Shown here: piece by piece, positions 8,901 to 19,300 of the stretch | How the letters are laid out: every line of letters begins with the position of its first letter | Numbering within the stretch: position 1 is the stretch's first letter | DNA from: Corynebacterium pseudotuberculosis | GTDB lineage: Bacteria > Actinomycetota > Actinomycetes > Mycobacteriales > Mycobacteriaceae | Assembly (NCBI RefSeq): GCF_002155265.1 | Contig: NZ_CP021251.1 | Location: forward strand, 682,001-746,000 | DNA length: 64,000 nt | Direction of reading: 5' to 3' | Translations under genes and position numbers: made by a program | The notes under the pieces: model-generated | Databases searched by the model: none | What the model was told of the DNA's origin: nothing | What the model saw: the letters and a program-made list of their open reading frames with translations, nothing else

Positions 8901-10223
8901 ATGTCCCATATGTCTGAGAGGTCTCAGTCATTCTTGACCCCGCTTGGATGGTTGCTGGCGCTCTTTGCCGGGTGGGCCGCATGGTGGCAGGGGTCTCGAA
9001 ATTCTCAGCCTGATGATTGGGCGAGCCTGTGGGTAGGCGGACGTATCGTTGCGGATGGCCATGCGGACAGTCTTTATTCCATTGATCCGACAGATTTTGG
9101 TAACCCCACGGGGCCAGTGTGGGCGGAGTATGGGGAAAAAGTTAGCGACCTCGCGCCTTTTGCACATCCTTTTGTCCATAACCCCTTGGTCGCCTACGTA
9201 TTGGCACCGGTGACCCAATTGATGAGTTTTTCCACGAGCGCTTCTGTGTTGTTGGTGCTCAGTGGCATATCAGTGGTCTTGTTTAGTGCTGGTTGCATTA
9301 ACTTATGGACGCGCCAGACCCCTCAGATAGTTCCCTTAATAATTGCCTCGGTGGCGGTGTGGGTTTCTGCGTCGACACAGCTCAGCTTCTGGATCGGGCA
9401 GACTACTCCCATCATTATGATGCTGATTGTTGTGGGGCTCTGTATGAGTGTGCGTCGACCGTGGCTATCGGGATTACTTTTATCCATCGCGGTGCTGATC
9501 AAGCTCACTCCGGTGCTCATCGTGGTGATAATGCTGATCTTTGCCAAACGCAGGCGTGCTGGAGTGTGGGCCGCGGGGCTGAGCCTGCTCTGGGGTCTGC
9601 TTACCCTCATCGTTGCGCCGGGGCCGGTTATTGGTGCGTGGCTGCAGACTTTAGGATGGCTGGGGTCAAAGACCCTGGTTTCTCCGATTAATCAGTCCCT
9701 GGCGTCGTTACTAGCTCGAGGGCAACAGCCCGAGGGGAGCATTGTTGCCGTGATCGATGAGGCTCCTGCATCGGTGATGTGGTGGAGCTTTGGAATAGTG
9801 CTGGTCACCATAGCATTATTCCTGTTCAGCCTGATCAGGCTGAAAGACTTCCGATTTGAGATTTGTGCGGTAGTTGCTTTTTTGGGGGTCACGGCATTAG
9901 CGGGAATTGTATGGACTCACTACACGATGGTGGCCTTTGTGGCTGTGGCGGGGTTGGTGGTGCTGTCTGAGAAAACTTCTTGGTGGGCAGTGCTTGGGCT
10001 GCTTCCCGCGGTATTGCTTTTCCCGCCGTTTGGAGAGGCATTTGTTTCTGCGGAAAGAACTCCCAACTCCCTCATGTGGGCAGGTTTCCTCTCTTTGGTC
10101 ATTCCGATGATTGTGCTGGCTGGAATGGGGTTGGGGGCACGCCCGGAGATTCGTTCTGAAAGGACGCTTCGGTGGGGTTCCCTGGTGGCGTCGGTGAAGG
10201 AAATAGTGAGCGGTCGTGGATAG
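8901..10223 (+). CDS. GT87/DUF2029-type membrane glycosyltransferase, substrate unknown
   Basis: This protein of about 440 residues has roughly ten to twelve hydrophobic helices. Residues after the first helix read SQPDDWASLWVGGRIVADG, then SLYSID and FVHNPLVAYVLAP; this is the pattern of the DUF2029/GT87 family of polyprenyl-phosphate-sugar-dependent mannosyl- or arabinosyltransferases. The Asp pair in PDDW is the likely catalytic site in the first external loop. I chose the ATG at 8901 because AAGGTG lies 5 bases upstream; an earlier in-frame GTG (8802) and ATG (8820) fall inside the cmtB terminator. It sits between two corynomycolyltransferase genes, so an envelope-glycan substrate is likely but unproven. 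The family is fairly sure; acceptor and donor are not known. Confidence 0.8.
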   Translation: MSHMSERSQSFLTPLGWLLALFAGWAAWWQGSRNSQPDDWASLWVGGRIVADGHADSLYSIDPTDFGNPTGPVWAEYGEKVSDLAPFAHPFVHNPLVAYVLAPVTQLMSFSTSASVLLVLSGISVVLFSAGCINLWTRQTPQIVPLIIASVAVWVSASTQLSFWIGQTTPIIMMLIVVGLCMSVRRPWLSGLLLSIAVLIKLTPVLIVVIMLIFAKRRRAGVWAAGLSLLWGLLTLIVAPGPVIGAWLQTLGWLGSKTLVSPINQSLASLLARGQQPEGSIVAVIDEAPASVMWWSFGIVLVTIALFLFSLIRLKDFRFEICAVVAFLGVTALAGIVWTHYTMVAFVAVAGLVVLSEKTSWWAVLGLLPAVLLFPPFGEAFVSAERTPNSLMWAGFLSLVIPMIVLAGMGLGARPEIRSERTLRWGSLVASVKEIVSGRG

Positions 10224-10312
10224 ATATACGCCTGAGAACCCTGATAATGGTGTGAAAATAACGTATTAGAGCTAAAGAAGAGTAAAAAGTGCCGGTGTGT
10301 CACTAGCCAAAG

Positions 10313-10337
10313 TCTCAAGTTGAACTTAAACTTGAGA
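10313..10337. promoter_or_regulatory. Candidate operator dyad upstream of cop1
   Basis: Perfect 9-bp arms TCTCAAGTT (10313-10321) and AACTTGAGA (10329-10337) have a 7-base spacer, giving the symmetry and size of a dimeric regulator site. It lies about 250 bases before cop1 and 90 bases after the GT87 stop. No T-tract follows, so a terminator is unlikely. No regulator is identified. Confidence 0.4.
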
Positions 10338-10475
10338 AACGACCTTGTGGTCCTATTGTCTTCGTGCCCACACACGATTCCAAGGGGCCACTGCGGCGAG
10401 AATAAGTCAATAACTCGGCTGCATCGAGGCGTTTGTAACGGCGATCAAGGTGAGCGCAGATAGAAATAGGGAATT

Positions 10476-10498
10476 TCCGGAGGCGGGGAACCTCCGGA
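10476..10498 (+). promoter_or_regulatory. GC-rich hairpin in the probable cop1 leader
   Basis: Perfect 8-bp arms TCCGGAGG (10476-10483) and CCTCCGGA (10491-10498) enclose a 7-base loop 90 bases upstream of the cop1 ATG. No U-tract follows. It may stabilise or fold the leader, and its GGAGG strand resembles a sequestered ribosome binding site, but no ORF starts just after it. Confidence 0.35.
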
Positions 10499-10588
10499 GA
10501 CGCCCCGTCTGCACCACGCTTGCCCTTGGTATGTCGTGGTCAGCGCTGGATTAAAGCCAACCATAACTACTAGAAGGACAAAGACTCT

Positions 10589-12523
10589 ATGCGCGACACC
10601 GCATCCCGTCTCAGCAAACGTGGTTCCCTCTGGATCGCTGCGGCTGCTGTACCTGCTGCTTTGGCAGTAGGCGCCGCAGTCATCGTTCCGGCCACGACGA
10701 CGGCTCAGAGTGCCCACATCGGTGGGCTTATCGACGACCAAACCGGCTACCTCAAAAACGAGGGAGTACATCGGACCCCGATCCGTACCGATCACCCGAA
10801 GATCGAAGGCCTGCCAGAGGGCGTGTCTGTTGATCGCGTCGAGTGGATCACCAACCGCCGCATAGCGCTGTTTATCAAGTCGGCTGCGATGCCCGGTAAC
10901 CCCATACAGGTTCAGGTGCTCCTGGCTCGCGACTGGCACCAGGATCCAAACCGCACCTTCCCATCAGTGTGGGCCCTTGACGGCCTGCGTGCTGTGGAAA
11001 CCGAAAGCGGTTGGACCATCAACACCAATATCGAGCAGTTCTATGCAGACAAGAACGTCAACGTAGTCATGCCGGTGGGTGGCGAGTCTTCCTTCTATTC
11101 AGATTGGCAGCGCGAGAACAACGGTAAGCACTACAAGTGGGAGACCTTCCTTACCCAGGAGCTTGTACCTGTGTTGGCGCACGGATACCGCACTAATGAC
11201 TCCCGCGCCGTCGTCGGGCTTTCCATGGGTGGAACCGCCGCAGTTAACTTGGCCGAGCGTCGCCCGGACCTATTCAAGTTTGTCGGCTCATTCTCGGGTT
11301 ATCTAGACACCACCTCTATTGGCATGCCTACGGCTATCCGTGCGGCACAACGGGACGCAGGTGGATATGACACCACTGCAATGTGGGGGCCGGATGGCTC
11401 TCAGGATTGGATCGATCACGATCCGAAGCTCGGCGTTGAGGCCCTGAAGGGCATTAAGACCTATGTTTCTGCAGGTTCCGGACGCGATGACTATGGTCAG
11501 CCCGGATCCGTTGCTAAGAACCAGGGCACGTATGCCGGCATTGGCCTGGAAGTCATCTCTCGTATGACCACGCAGACCTTTGTGGATTATGCCAAGCGTG
11601 CAGGAGTGGACGTAGTATCGCACTTCCGTCCTTCCGGCGTGCACGACTGGCCTTATTGGCAGTTTGAAATGACTCAGGCGTGGCCATACATGGCCGATGC
11701 TTTGGGATTGTCTTCCGAGGATCGAGGCGCATCCTGCGCAGCCATCGGTGCTATCGCCGAGGCAACCAAGGGCGGCCAGGTGGGAACCTGCGTAAACAAT
11801 GAGTATGACATTGCTGGCGGCAAGGCTGAGGACTTTGTCGACGGCCGCGCTTATTGGTCCCCAGCGACCGGCGCGCATGCGCTCGGCGGGCGCGTCGGAG
11901 CCCGCTACTCCGAGATCGGTGGCCCTAACTCCTGGCTGGGATTCCCAGTTTCCGGTGACTTTAAGCTCAAGGACAACGTTGTTGCCGCACAGTTCGAGCG
12001 AGGCAACATCTACTGGTCTCCAGAGCGCGGCGCTTTTGAAGTCCCCAAGGACCTCGTGGATAAGTGGGGCGAGATTCAGTGGGAGAACGGCTCCTTGGGC
12101 TACCCGGTGGAAGACGCGAAGGACATCAATGGCGGCCTGGTGCAAAAGTTCCAGGGCGGATACGTTACCCGCGACAAAGACCATAAGAACCACTGGGTTC
12201 GCGGTGAGATTGCCAGAAAGTATGGCGAGATGGACACCGCTAAGTCTAAGCTTGGCTTCCCAACCTCGGATGAATACCTTATCCCGGGCGGCGCCTTCCA
12301 GCAGTTCGAGCACGGCAATATTTATTGGTCTGCAACGACCGGCGCACACGTGATCTACAAGGGCGCGATCTTTGACGCGTGGGGAGCCAAGAAGTGGGAG
12401 CAGGGAGAGTATGGTTGGCCAACCTCCGATCAGAGCTCGATCCCTGCGGGCGGTGAAGAAATCTCCTTCCAGCACGGCAAGATCAGTGAAATAAACGGAC
12501 GCGTAGTGGAGGATCGTCGATAA
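10589..12523 (+). CDS. cop1: Corynomycolyltransferase PS1/Cop1 type with C-terminal LGFP repeats
   Basis: This 644-residue secreted mycolyltransferase is homologous to PS1/Cop1 (CmtA/Csp1) of C. glutamicum, the major enzyme placing corynomycolates on arabinogalactan. The signal peptide covers residues about 1-42. The antigen 85-like domain spans about 60-375, with the nucleophile S212 in [27 protein letters not shown] and the active-site His probably in GVHDWPYW. The last roughly 215 residues hold four LGFP-type repeats: [33 protein letters not shown] and YGWPTSDQ, each linked to a GNIYWS- or GGYVTRD-type strand. LGFP repeats are thought to anchor proteins to the cell wall. AGAAGGA lies 10 bases before the ATG. 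The stop overlaps the next start (TAATG). Confidence 0.95.
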   Translation: MRDTASRLSKRGSLWIAAAAVPAALAVGAAVIVPATTTAQSAHIGGLIDDQTGYLKNEGVHRTPIRTDHPKIEGLPEGVSVDRVEWITNRRIALFIKSAAMPGNPIQVQVLLARDWHQDPNRTFPSVWALDGLRAVETESGWTINTNIEQFYADKNVNVVMPVGGESSFYSDWQRENNGKHYKWETFLTQELVPVLAHGYRTNDSRAVVGLSMGGTAAVNLAERRPDLFKFVGSFSGYLDTTSIGMPTAIRAAQRDAGGYDTTAMWGPDGSQDWIDHDPKLGVEALKGIKTYVSAGSGRDDYGQPGSVAKNQGTYAGIGLEVISRMTTQTFVDYAKRAGVDVVSHFRPSGVHDWPYWQFEMTQAWPYMADALGLSSEDRGASCAAIGAIAEATKGGQVGTCVNNEYDIAGGKAEDFVDGRAYWSPATGAHALGGRVGARYSEIGGPNSWLGFPVSGDFKLKDNVVAAQFERGNIYWSPERGAFEVPKDLVDKWGEIQWENGSLGYPVEDAKDINGGLVQKFQGGYVTRDKDHKNHWVRGEIARKYGEMDTAKSKLGFPTSDEYLIPGGAFQQFEHGNIYWSATTGAHVIYKGAIFDAWGAKKWEQGEYGWPTSDQSSIPAGGEEISFQHGKISEINGRVVEDRR

Positions 12524-13050
12524 TGCGCAGTAACCGCCTCCTTGTAGGAGCTCTTTTAACTGGCGTTGGTGTTACTCTCGCTGCTTGCGGCGGGGGCGCT
12601 ACCGTAGAAGATTCCGGCACGAGTACTAGTATTGCCCCGCTAACGCGGGAGGCTAAATCCTCTGACTCTACGTCGGCTAAGAGCTCGGCTTCTGAGACAA
12701 CATCCGCACACGATTCGGGCTCTGCTTCGAATGGTGGCGGGCGTGTGGAAGAGCCATTCAAGGATGGCGCGGGCCAGGAGATTACGGCTAAGCCAACGCC
12801 TGGGGAGTCCTTCTCTGCAAAAGAAAAGGCATTTTTGGATGCCTTGACCAAGGGCGGAGTGAACGTCGCTGGGGTAGAAAACCAGATGATCGGGGCTGCC
12901 GGCGTTGTGTGTCAAGGAAACAGCCAATCGTTGAGCCCGGCTACTGTTCAGGCAGTTGCGGGGCAGCTCTTGGAACAGCAACGAGCAAAGCTTTCCTTTG
13001 ACGAGCTGACTAAGCTCATTGATTCTTCGGCCCGATCCGCGTACTGCTAA
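12523..13050 (+). CDS. Small DUF732-like lipoprotein coupled to cop1
   Basis: This is a 175-residue lipoprotein with lipobox LAAC (lipidated C22), then about 70 residues of Ser/Thr/Gly-rich linker. The compact C-terminal domain of about 85 residues opens with FSAKEKAFLDALTKGGV and contains VVCQG and a terminal Cys, so a disulphide is possible. The pattern resembles the mycobacterial DUF732 fold, a family without known activity. Its ATG overlaps the cop1 stop by one base (TAATG), and the cutinase-family gene starts 5 bases after it. The three genes are therefore almost certainly one operon. A role as accessory to mycolate transfer or hydrolysis at the outer face of the membrane is inference. 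Confidence 0.75.
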   Translation: MRSNRLLVGALLTGVGVTLAACGGGATVEDSGTSTSIAPLTREAKSSDSTSAKSSASETTSAHDSGSASNGGGRVEEPFKDGAGQEITAKPTPGESFSAKEKAFLDALTKGGVNVAGVENQMIGAAGVVCQGNSQSLSPATVQAVAGQLLEQQRAKLSFDELTKLIDSSARSAYC

Positions 13051-13055
13051 AGATT

Positions 13056-13982
13056 ATGAAGAAACTGCTCACGGTTATAGCGACCATCGTGGTGTTGATG
13101 CTGATTCTTGTAGGCATCGTTCGGTGGATGAGTGATAAGGATATGAATCCGCTTGATCCCGGTGATAGGGGCGCCGCCCCTAAGTCGGGGGAGACATCTG
13201 AGCCCGTCCAGCCTTCGCACTGCCCTGACGTGGAATTTATATCTGCGCCGGGTACGTGGGAATCGGCAAAGAACGATGATCCAATCAATCCAATGGCAAA
13301 TCCTGCATCCTTTATGTTGTCTATTTCTCGACCACTGCAAGAGCAGTATTCTGCAAACCGCGTAAAGGTATGGACGCTGCCTTATACGGCGCAGTTCCGG
13401 AACATCAATGCTCAGCATGAGCTGAGCTATGACGAGTCAAGGCAAGAGGGCACGTCCACGCTAGAGGGTGAGTTGATTCGCACCCATCAGGAATGCCCGC
13501 TGACAGACTTCATTCTCGCTGGTTTCTCCCAGGGGGCAGTGATTGCTGGAGATATTGCTAACAAGATTGGTACCGGTCAGGGAGTTATCCCCGCGGAGCG
13601 AGTGAGGGGTGTCGCCCTCATCGCGGATGGCAGGAGACAGCCAGGTGTGGGCCAGGCTGTAGGAAATCCTGTGGACGGTGTTGGAGCGGAAGTTGCTCTC
13701 GAGCCACTCAACTTTGTGATTCAGCCCATTGTCCCGGGGGCTACCATGCGCGGTCCGCGCGTTAATGGTTTTGGTGAGTTGGATGCAAAAACCTTTGAGA
13801 TCTGTGCGCCGGATGACACGATCTGTGATGCCCCGGCTGACGTAGGAAATGCGTTGATCCGAGCTCAGGCATTGGTTGAGGCAAACGGCGTTCACGCGCT
13901 TTATGCGACCAACCCGCACGTAATTCCTGGAACCACTGCCAACCAATGGGTAGTGGACTGGGCAAAGGGCCTGATCGGCTAA
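13056..13982 (+). CDS. Cutinase-family envelope lipase/thioesterase (Rv3802c/Culp6-like)
   Basis: This is a 308-residue protein with an N-terminal membrane anchor (residues about 3-24), a Pro/Gly linker and an alpha/beta-hydrolase domain of the cutinase family. The nucleophile is S158 in AGFSQGA. The paired Cys residues of the family are in SHCPDVEF and EICAPDDTICD, which also carries the candidate catalytic Asp. The C-terminal VHALYATNPHV supplies candidate His residues. The M. tuberculosis homologue Rv3802c, in the same position before fadD32, is an essential phospholipase/thioesterase implicated in adjusting envelope mycolates. The gene ends with a terminator at 13997. Exact substrate is not deducible from sequence. 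Confidence 0.88.
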   Translation: MKKLLTVIATIVVLMLILVGIVRWMSDKDMNPLDPGDRGAAPKSGETSEPVQPSHCPDVEFISAPGTWESAKNDDPINPMANPASFMLSISRPLQEQYSANRVKVWTLPYTAQFRNINAQHELSYDESRQEGTSTLEGELIRTHQECPLTDFILAGFSQGAVIAGDIANKIGTGQGVIPAERVRGVALIADGRRQPGVGQAVGNPVDGVGAEVALEPLNFVIQPIVPGATMRGPRVNGFGELDAKTFEICAPDDTICDAPADVGNALIRAQALVEANGVHALYATNPHVIPGTTANQWVVDWAKGLIG

Positions 13983-13996
13983 TCGAGCAGTATGAG

Positions 13997-14036
13997 AAAG
14001 CTGGAAACCTCACGGGGTTTCCAGCTTTTGTTTTTG
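13997..14036 (+). terminator. Rho-independent terminator after the cutinase-family gene
   Basis: Arms AAAGCTGGAAACC (13997-14009) and GGTTTCCAGCTTT (14016-14028) form a 13-bp stem with a short loop, then TTGTTTTTG. It ends the cop1-lipoprotein-cutinase unit. Confidence 0.88.
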
Positions 14037-14260
14037 TGCACGGATAACCTCTGGAGGGGACCTGCCGAGTGCGTCGTACTGCCGACGCTTAAGGGGATTG
14101 GTAGCCTATAGCTAAAGATTTCCCCTAAATATCTAGATTTTTGATCACTGTGTAACGCTTTCGCAATCAAAACTAATAAAGTAGATGGAACGTTAAGCAC
14201 TTTCGGTGCGTGCGGATGGCTGTGTAGTGGCCCCGTGCTAGGAAACCCTCAAGGAGATTT

Positions 14261-16108
14261 ATGGATCTGAATCAGGCTATGCGCCAGTTCTTTAACGAGA
14301 AGGGCGAGATTACCCTCCGGCCCGAGCTGACCCTCGCTGGCCTTGGCGAGGTTCTCTTCCAGGCTGATGCCGCAACAGGCGGGGCTGATCGCCACTGCAT
14401 CCGCTTCTGGGACTTCACTTCTTCCCGGGAAGGCGAAGCCCGTGACTTTAACCGAACCGAGGTAAACACCCGGATCAAGGTAGTTGCAGCGCGTCTTCAG
14501 CAGGTAGGCAGTATCGGTGACCGCGTGGCTATTCTGGCTAACAACAGCCCAGAGTATCTCTTTGGATTCCTAGGTTCGCTCTACGCAGGCATGGTCCCCG
14601 TGCCGCTGTATGACCCGACAGAGCCGGGCCATGCAGACCACCTCACTGCAGTTATGGGGGACGCCAAGCCCACCATCGTGTTGACCAACAACACGTCTGC
14701 TACGGCTGTTCGCCGCTTCTTTGCAGACACCCCAGGTGCGGAACGCCCACGTATCATTTCCATCGACTCCTTGCCTGATTCTGGCGCACAGAGCTTTGTT
14801 AACCCATTGCTCACGGAGGAAGGACAGGCCTTCGCTGCTGCTGCAAAGGTTGCTCCTGTTGATCTTCCGGCATTCTTGCAGTACACCTCGGGCTCTACCC
14901 GTACCCCCGCAGGTGTTGTGCTGACTAACCGTTCGATCTTGACCAACGTGCTGCAGATCTTCACAGCCATTCAGCTCAAGACGCCACTGCGCCTTGTCTC
15001 TTGGCTTCCGCTGCACCATGACATGGGCATCATCTTGGCAGCGTTTGTGACTCTGCTGGGTCTGGAGTTTGAGCTCATGGCTCCACGCGACTTTATCCAG
15101 CAGCCATCGCGCTGGGTGAATCAGCTTAAGCGCCGTGAGGGTGACAACGCGGTTTACACTGTTGTCCCGAACTTTGCGCTGGAGTTGGCGGCTCGTTACG
15201 CAGCCCCTGAGGCCGGCTCGGATGCGGATTTCTCCAAGGTCGACGGTCTTATCGTCGGTTCCGAGCCTGTCACGGAAAAGGCAGTGAACGCTTTCTTGGC
15301 TGCGTTTGGGCCTTTTGGTCTCAACCGCTCTGTGATTCGCCCCTCTTACGGTTTGGCAGAGGCATCCCTGCTGGTGACCACACCGCAAACTCCGGAACGC
15401 CCGCACATTGCGTACTTTGATCGCGATCAGCTCGCTGCAAACAAGGCCGTACAGGTTGCTTCCGATTCTCCTGCTTCCATATCCATAATGGGGTGTGGCC
15501 AGGCAGTTGCACCACAGAAGCTCGTGATCGTGGATCCTGAGACCAAGCAAGAGCTTGCCGACGGCTCCATCGGTGAGATCTGGGTTCATGGCGATAACGT
15601 GGCGGCCGGCTACCTGGATCGCGCTGAGGACACAGTGGAGACCTTCCGCAATACGTTGGCAGGTCGTTTGGCTGAGAACTCCCATGCAGAAGACGCTCCC
15701 GAGGATGACCGCTGGATGGCTACCGGCGACCTTGGAACCATAGTCGACGGCGACCTATTTATCACCGGTCGACTCAAGGACCTGGTCATTATCTCTGGTC
15801 GTAACCACTATCCGCAGGATATTGAGTACACCGTGGATCATGCTTCCGAGCACATCCGCCCGGCAGCCGTCGCTGCGTTTGCTATTGAAGGCGATGACGT
15901 AGAAAAGCTGGTTATCCTGGCTGAGCGTGACCTTGAGCGCGACGCTAGCGGTGATGCTGAAGCTATCGAGGCGATCCGTGCAGCAGTGACGGAATCCCAT
16001 GGCGTGGTTCCTGCTGATATCCGCGTGGTTGCTCCTGGAGAGATCCTCCGCTCTTCTTCCGGGAAGATCGCGCGACGCGTGAACAAGAAGGCATACCTAG
16101 AGCAGTAA
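14261..16108 (+). CDS. fadD32: Long-chain fatty-acid AMP ligase FadD32
   Basis: This 615-residue adenylating enzyme activates the long meromycolate-equivalent acyl chain as acyl-AMP and loads it onto the N-terminal carrier domain of Pks13. Motifs visible: the phosphate-binding loop YTSGSTRTPAGVV (about residues 207-219), SWLPLHHDMG, IRPSYGLAEAS, and the C-terminal hinge TGDLGTIVDGDLFITGRLKDL with GRNHYPQDIE. The ending SSGKIARR provides the conserved catalytic lysine. Like other FAALs it lacks an obvious CoA-ligase preference. AAGGAG lies 5 bases before the ATG. It is flanked by a terminator on each side, so it is transcribed alone, upstream of pks13. Confidence 0.97.
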   Translation: MDLNQAMRQFFNEKGEITLRPELTLAGLGEVLFQADAATGGADRHCIRFWDFTSSREGEARDFNRTEVNTRIKVVAARLQQVGSIGDRVAILANNSPEYLFGFLGSLYAGMVPVPLYDPTEPGHADHLTAVMGDAKPTIVLTNNTSATAVRRFFADTPGAERPRIISIDSLPDSGAQSFVNPLLTEEGQAFAAAAKVAPVDLPAFLQYTSGSTRTPAGVVLTNRSILTNVLQIFTAIQLKTPLRLVSWLPLHHDMGIILAAFVTLLGLEFELMAPRDFIQQPSRWVNQLKRREGDNAVYTVVPNFALELAARYAAPEAGSDADFSKVDGLIVGSEPVTEKAVNAFLAAFGPFGLNRSVIRPSYGLAEASLLVTTPQTPERPHIAYFDRDQLAANKAVQVASDSPASISIMGCGQAVAPQKLVIVDPETKQELADGSIGEIWVHGDNVAAGYLDRAEDTVETFRNTLAGRLAENSHAEDAPEDDRWMATGDLGTIVDGDLFITGRLKDLVIISGRNHYPQDIEYTVDHASEHIRPAAVAAFAIEGDDVEKLVILAERDLERDASGDAEAIEAIRAAVTESHGVVPADIRVVAPGEILRSSSGKIARRVNKKAYLEQ

Positions 16109-16126
16109 TTGGATTTGGGTAGAGGA

Positions 16127-16173
16127 GGGGTCGTCGAAAAGCTTAATGCGCGGCGGCCCCTTCTTGTGCTTTT
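16127..16173 (+). terminator. Probable terminator after fadD32
   Basis: Arms GGGGTCGTCG (16127-16136) and CGGCGGCCCC (16151-16160) pair with two G-U pairs and a 14-base loop. TTCTTGTGCTTTT follows. It is weaker than the other terminators here but well placed. Confidence 0.6.
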
Positions 16174-16323
16174 ATAGTGCGGGTTTGGCAAACCGCAGTG
16201 GATGAAACATTTAGTTCCTCGGTGACGATATAGAATAGAACGACTGTCGTAGGTAAATCTTATCGGTGCTCCTTTTTCGAGGGGTGCCGATATTTCGCCG
16301 ATCACTGAGAAGGTTTTATAGGT

Positions 16324-19300
16324 ATGGATTCTCGCCAGGGTGCCAAAAACGCGATGACCACCGAGCAACTGAGAGTATGGTTGCGCAACTGGGTTATCGC
16401 CACTACTGGTCTACCGGCTGAAGAGATCACAGATGACAAGCCGATGCAGTCTTTCGGTTTGTCTTCCCGTGATGTTGTGCTGCTATCAGGCGAGTTGGAG
16501 AACCTCCTCGGTGTTCAGCTTGATGCAACGATCGCCTATGAATATCCGACTATCGCGGCGCTGTCTAAGCGCCTGGTAGAGGGTGCTCCCCGTGAGCAGG
16601 CTGTACGTCTACAGACCCTCACCCGTACCTCGGCTACCTCAGGGAACCACGACATTGCGGTTGTGGGTATGGCGGCGCGCTATCCGGGCGCCCGCAACAT
16701 CGATGAGATGTGGTCCATGCTGGTGGAGGGGCGCGACGGCATTACCGATCTCCCCATTGGGCGTTGGTCGGAATATGCGGCTGATGAGGTCACCACCAAA
16801 AAGATGGCCGATATCGATTTCCGGGGCGGCTATCTGGACGATATTTCCAGTTTTGATGCCGAGTTTTTTGGGCTTTCACCGCTGGAGGCCGTGAACATTG
16901 ACCCGCAGCAGCGCATCATGCTTGAGCTGACGTGGGAGGCCCTGGAACACGCGCACATTGCGCCCTCCCAATTGCGCGGGGAACCGGTAGGCGTGTTCGT
17001 TGGTTCTTCCAGCAACGACTATGGAATGTTGATCAGCGCAGATCCCTCTGAGTCGCACCCCTATGCGCTCACGGGTACTGCCAGCTCGATCATCCCCAAC
17101 CGTATCTCCTATGCATTCGACTTCCGTGGGCCGTCGGTCAGCGTAGACACCGCTTGTTCCTCCTCGCTGGTATCTGTGCACCAAGCCATTCGGGCGTTGC
17201 GTGAGGGAGATGCCTCCGTTGCTGTGGCTGGTGGAGTGAATATCCTCGCTGCCCCCTTTGTCTCTACGGGCTTTGGTGAGCTGGGGGTCTTTAGCCCCAC
17301 CGGAAAGATTCATGCTTTCTCCGATGACGCAGACGGTTTTGTGCGTTCCGACGGTGCCGGCGTGCTCATTTTAAAGCGAGTGCAGGACGCCATTACGGAT
17401 GGCGACAATATCCTGGCTGTGATCAAAGGCTCGGCCGTCAATTCAGATGGGCATTCCAACGGGCTAACTGCCCCGAACCCTGATGCACAGGTAGACGTCC
17501 TGCATCGTGCCTATAACGACGCCGGCGTGGACCCCGCGACCGTGGACTATGTGGAGGCGCACGGTACCGGCACGATCCTCGGCGACCCCATTGAGGCCAC
17601 CTCCCTAGGTAAGGTCCTGGGCCCCGGGCGCGATTATGCTACGCCCACCCTGCTGGGGTCAGCCAAGACAAACTTTGGGCACACCGAGTCGGCCGCAGGC
17701 GCTGCTGGCCTGATCAAGGTTGTGCTCTCTATGATTAACAACGTGCTGCCGCCGTCCCTCAACTACACGGCACCGAACCGCTACGTTGACTTTGACGCGG
17801 AACACCTTGAGGTGATTGAGGACCCGCGTGAATGGCCTGAGTACTCGGGACACAAAATTGCAGGTGTGTCCGGCTTTGGTTTTGGCGGAACCAACGCGCA
17901 CGTGGTTGTTTCCTCCTTTGTTCCTGAGGAATACACTGCTCAGCAGAAGCCCACTCCGCAGCTGATAGACCCGGAGGATCCTAACGCGGTCACTCTCGAG
18001 GTATCGGGGCTGTTGCCGTCGCGACGCAGAGAAGTCGCTGCACAGCTTGCAGACTTCCTGGAAGGGCGTGCGGACGAAGACCTGATTAAGGTTGCGCGTA
18101 GCGTAGCCAAGCGTAACCATGGGCGTTCTCGCGCCGTAGTCCACGCAAATACCACCGCGGATGCCGTGAAGCGCCTGCGCCAGGTTGCGGAAGGCAAGAT
18201 CAGTGCGGGTATTGCCGCCGCAGATTCGCCGGCTACTGTCGGGCCAGTTTTTGTCTACTCCGGTTTTGGCTCCCAGCATCGCAAGATGGTGAAGAACCTG
18301 GTGGCTATGTCTTCCGAGTTCCGGGCGCGCCTGGAAGAGCTTGATCAGCTGGTAGTTTTTGAGTCGGGATGGTCCATCCTGGATATCGTCGCTGACGATG
18401 CACAGACCTATGACACCGAAACCGCACAGGTGGCTATCACCGCAATCCAGATCGCGCTGACGGATCTCTTGGCCTCCTATGGGGCTCGCCCGGCCGCGGT
18501 GATGGGTATGTCCATGGGCGAGATAGCAGCGGCATATGCAGCCGGTGGCTTGAGCGCTGAGGATGCTATGCGCATTGCGTGCCATCGCTCCCGACTCATG
18601 GGAGAGGGCGAAAAGTCTCTTCCTGAGGACCAGCTGGGTGCGATGGCTGTGGTGGAGTTCTCCGTGGAGGCACTCGACGAGTTTATTGCCGCCCATCCAG
18701 ATTTTGCTGGTATTGAGCCTGCCGTTTATGCCGGCCCAGGGATGACCACAGTGGGCGGGCCACGAGAGGCCGTGGTGCGTCTTGTAGAGAAGCTGGAGTC
18801 TGAAGAGAAGTTCGCTCGTCTGCTTAACGTTAAGGGCGCCGGGCATACGAGTGCCGTTGAGCCGCTTCTTGGTGAGCTCGCAGCCGAGACCTCGGACATT
18901 ACCCCGCTACCTATCAGCATTCCGTTGTTTAGCTCTGTGGACCGGGGAGTCACATATCCGGTGGGCTCTGTGGTTCACGATTCAGACTATTGGCTGCGCT
19001 GTACCCGCCAGGCTGTGTGGTTCCAGGACGCTACTGAGCAGGCGTTTGCCGCAGGGCACACAATGTTGGTAGAAATTTCGCCGAACCCGGTTGCCTTGAT
19101 GGGCATGATGAACACGGCGTTCAGCGTAGGCAAGGGCGACGCACAGCTACTATTTGCACTCAAGCGCAAGGTAAGCGAGGCCGAGTCCATCCGGGATCTC
19201 CTGGGCAAGATGTATGTTCAGGGCGCCCCGATAGACTTCAGCCGTCTTTATGGGGAAGGCGAGACTATTCATGCTCCTCATATCCCTTGGAAGCGTCAGC

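Larger units (their letters stand above)
10224..10588. other. 365-bp intergenic region upstream of cop1, with two dyads
   Basis: No convincing coding sequence is present; the minus-strand frame running through it continues antisense into cop1 and has no family features. The region holds a 9-bp dyad (10313-10337) and a GC-rich hairpin (10476-10498), listed separately. It probably carries the promoter and 5' untranslated region of cop1. Confidence 0.6.

Noticed and set aside
11303..12475. A 390-codon antisense frame within cop1
   Set aside because: It is a mirror of the coding bias in the LGFP-repeat region; there is no binding site or recognisable domain. The same holds for frames antisense to pks13 (17659-18846), pckG (30415-31581), ureC (59253-60518) and aftB (6473-7480).
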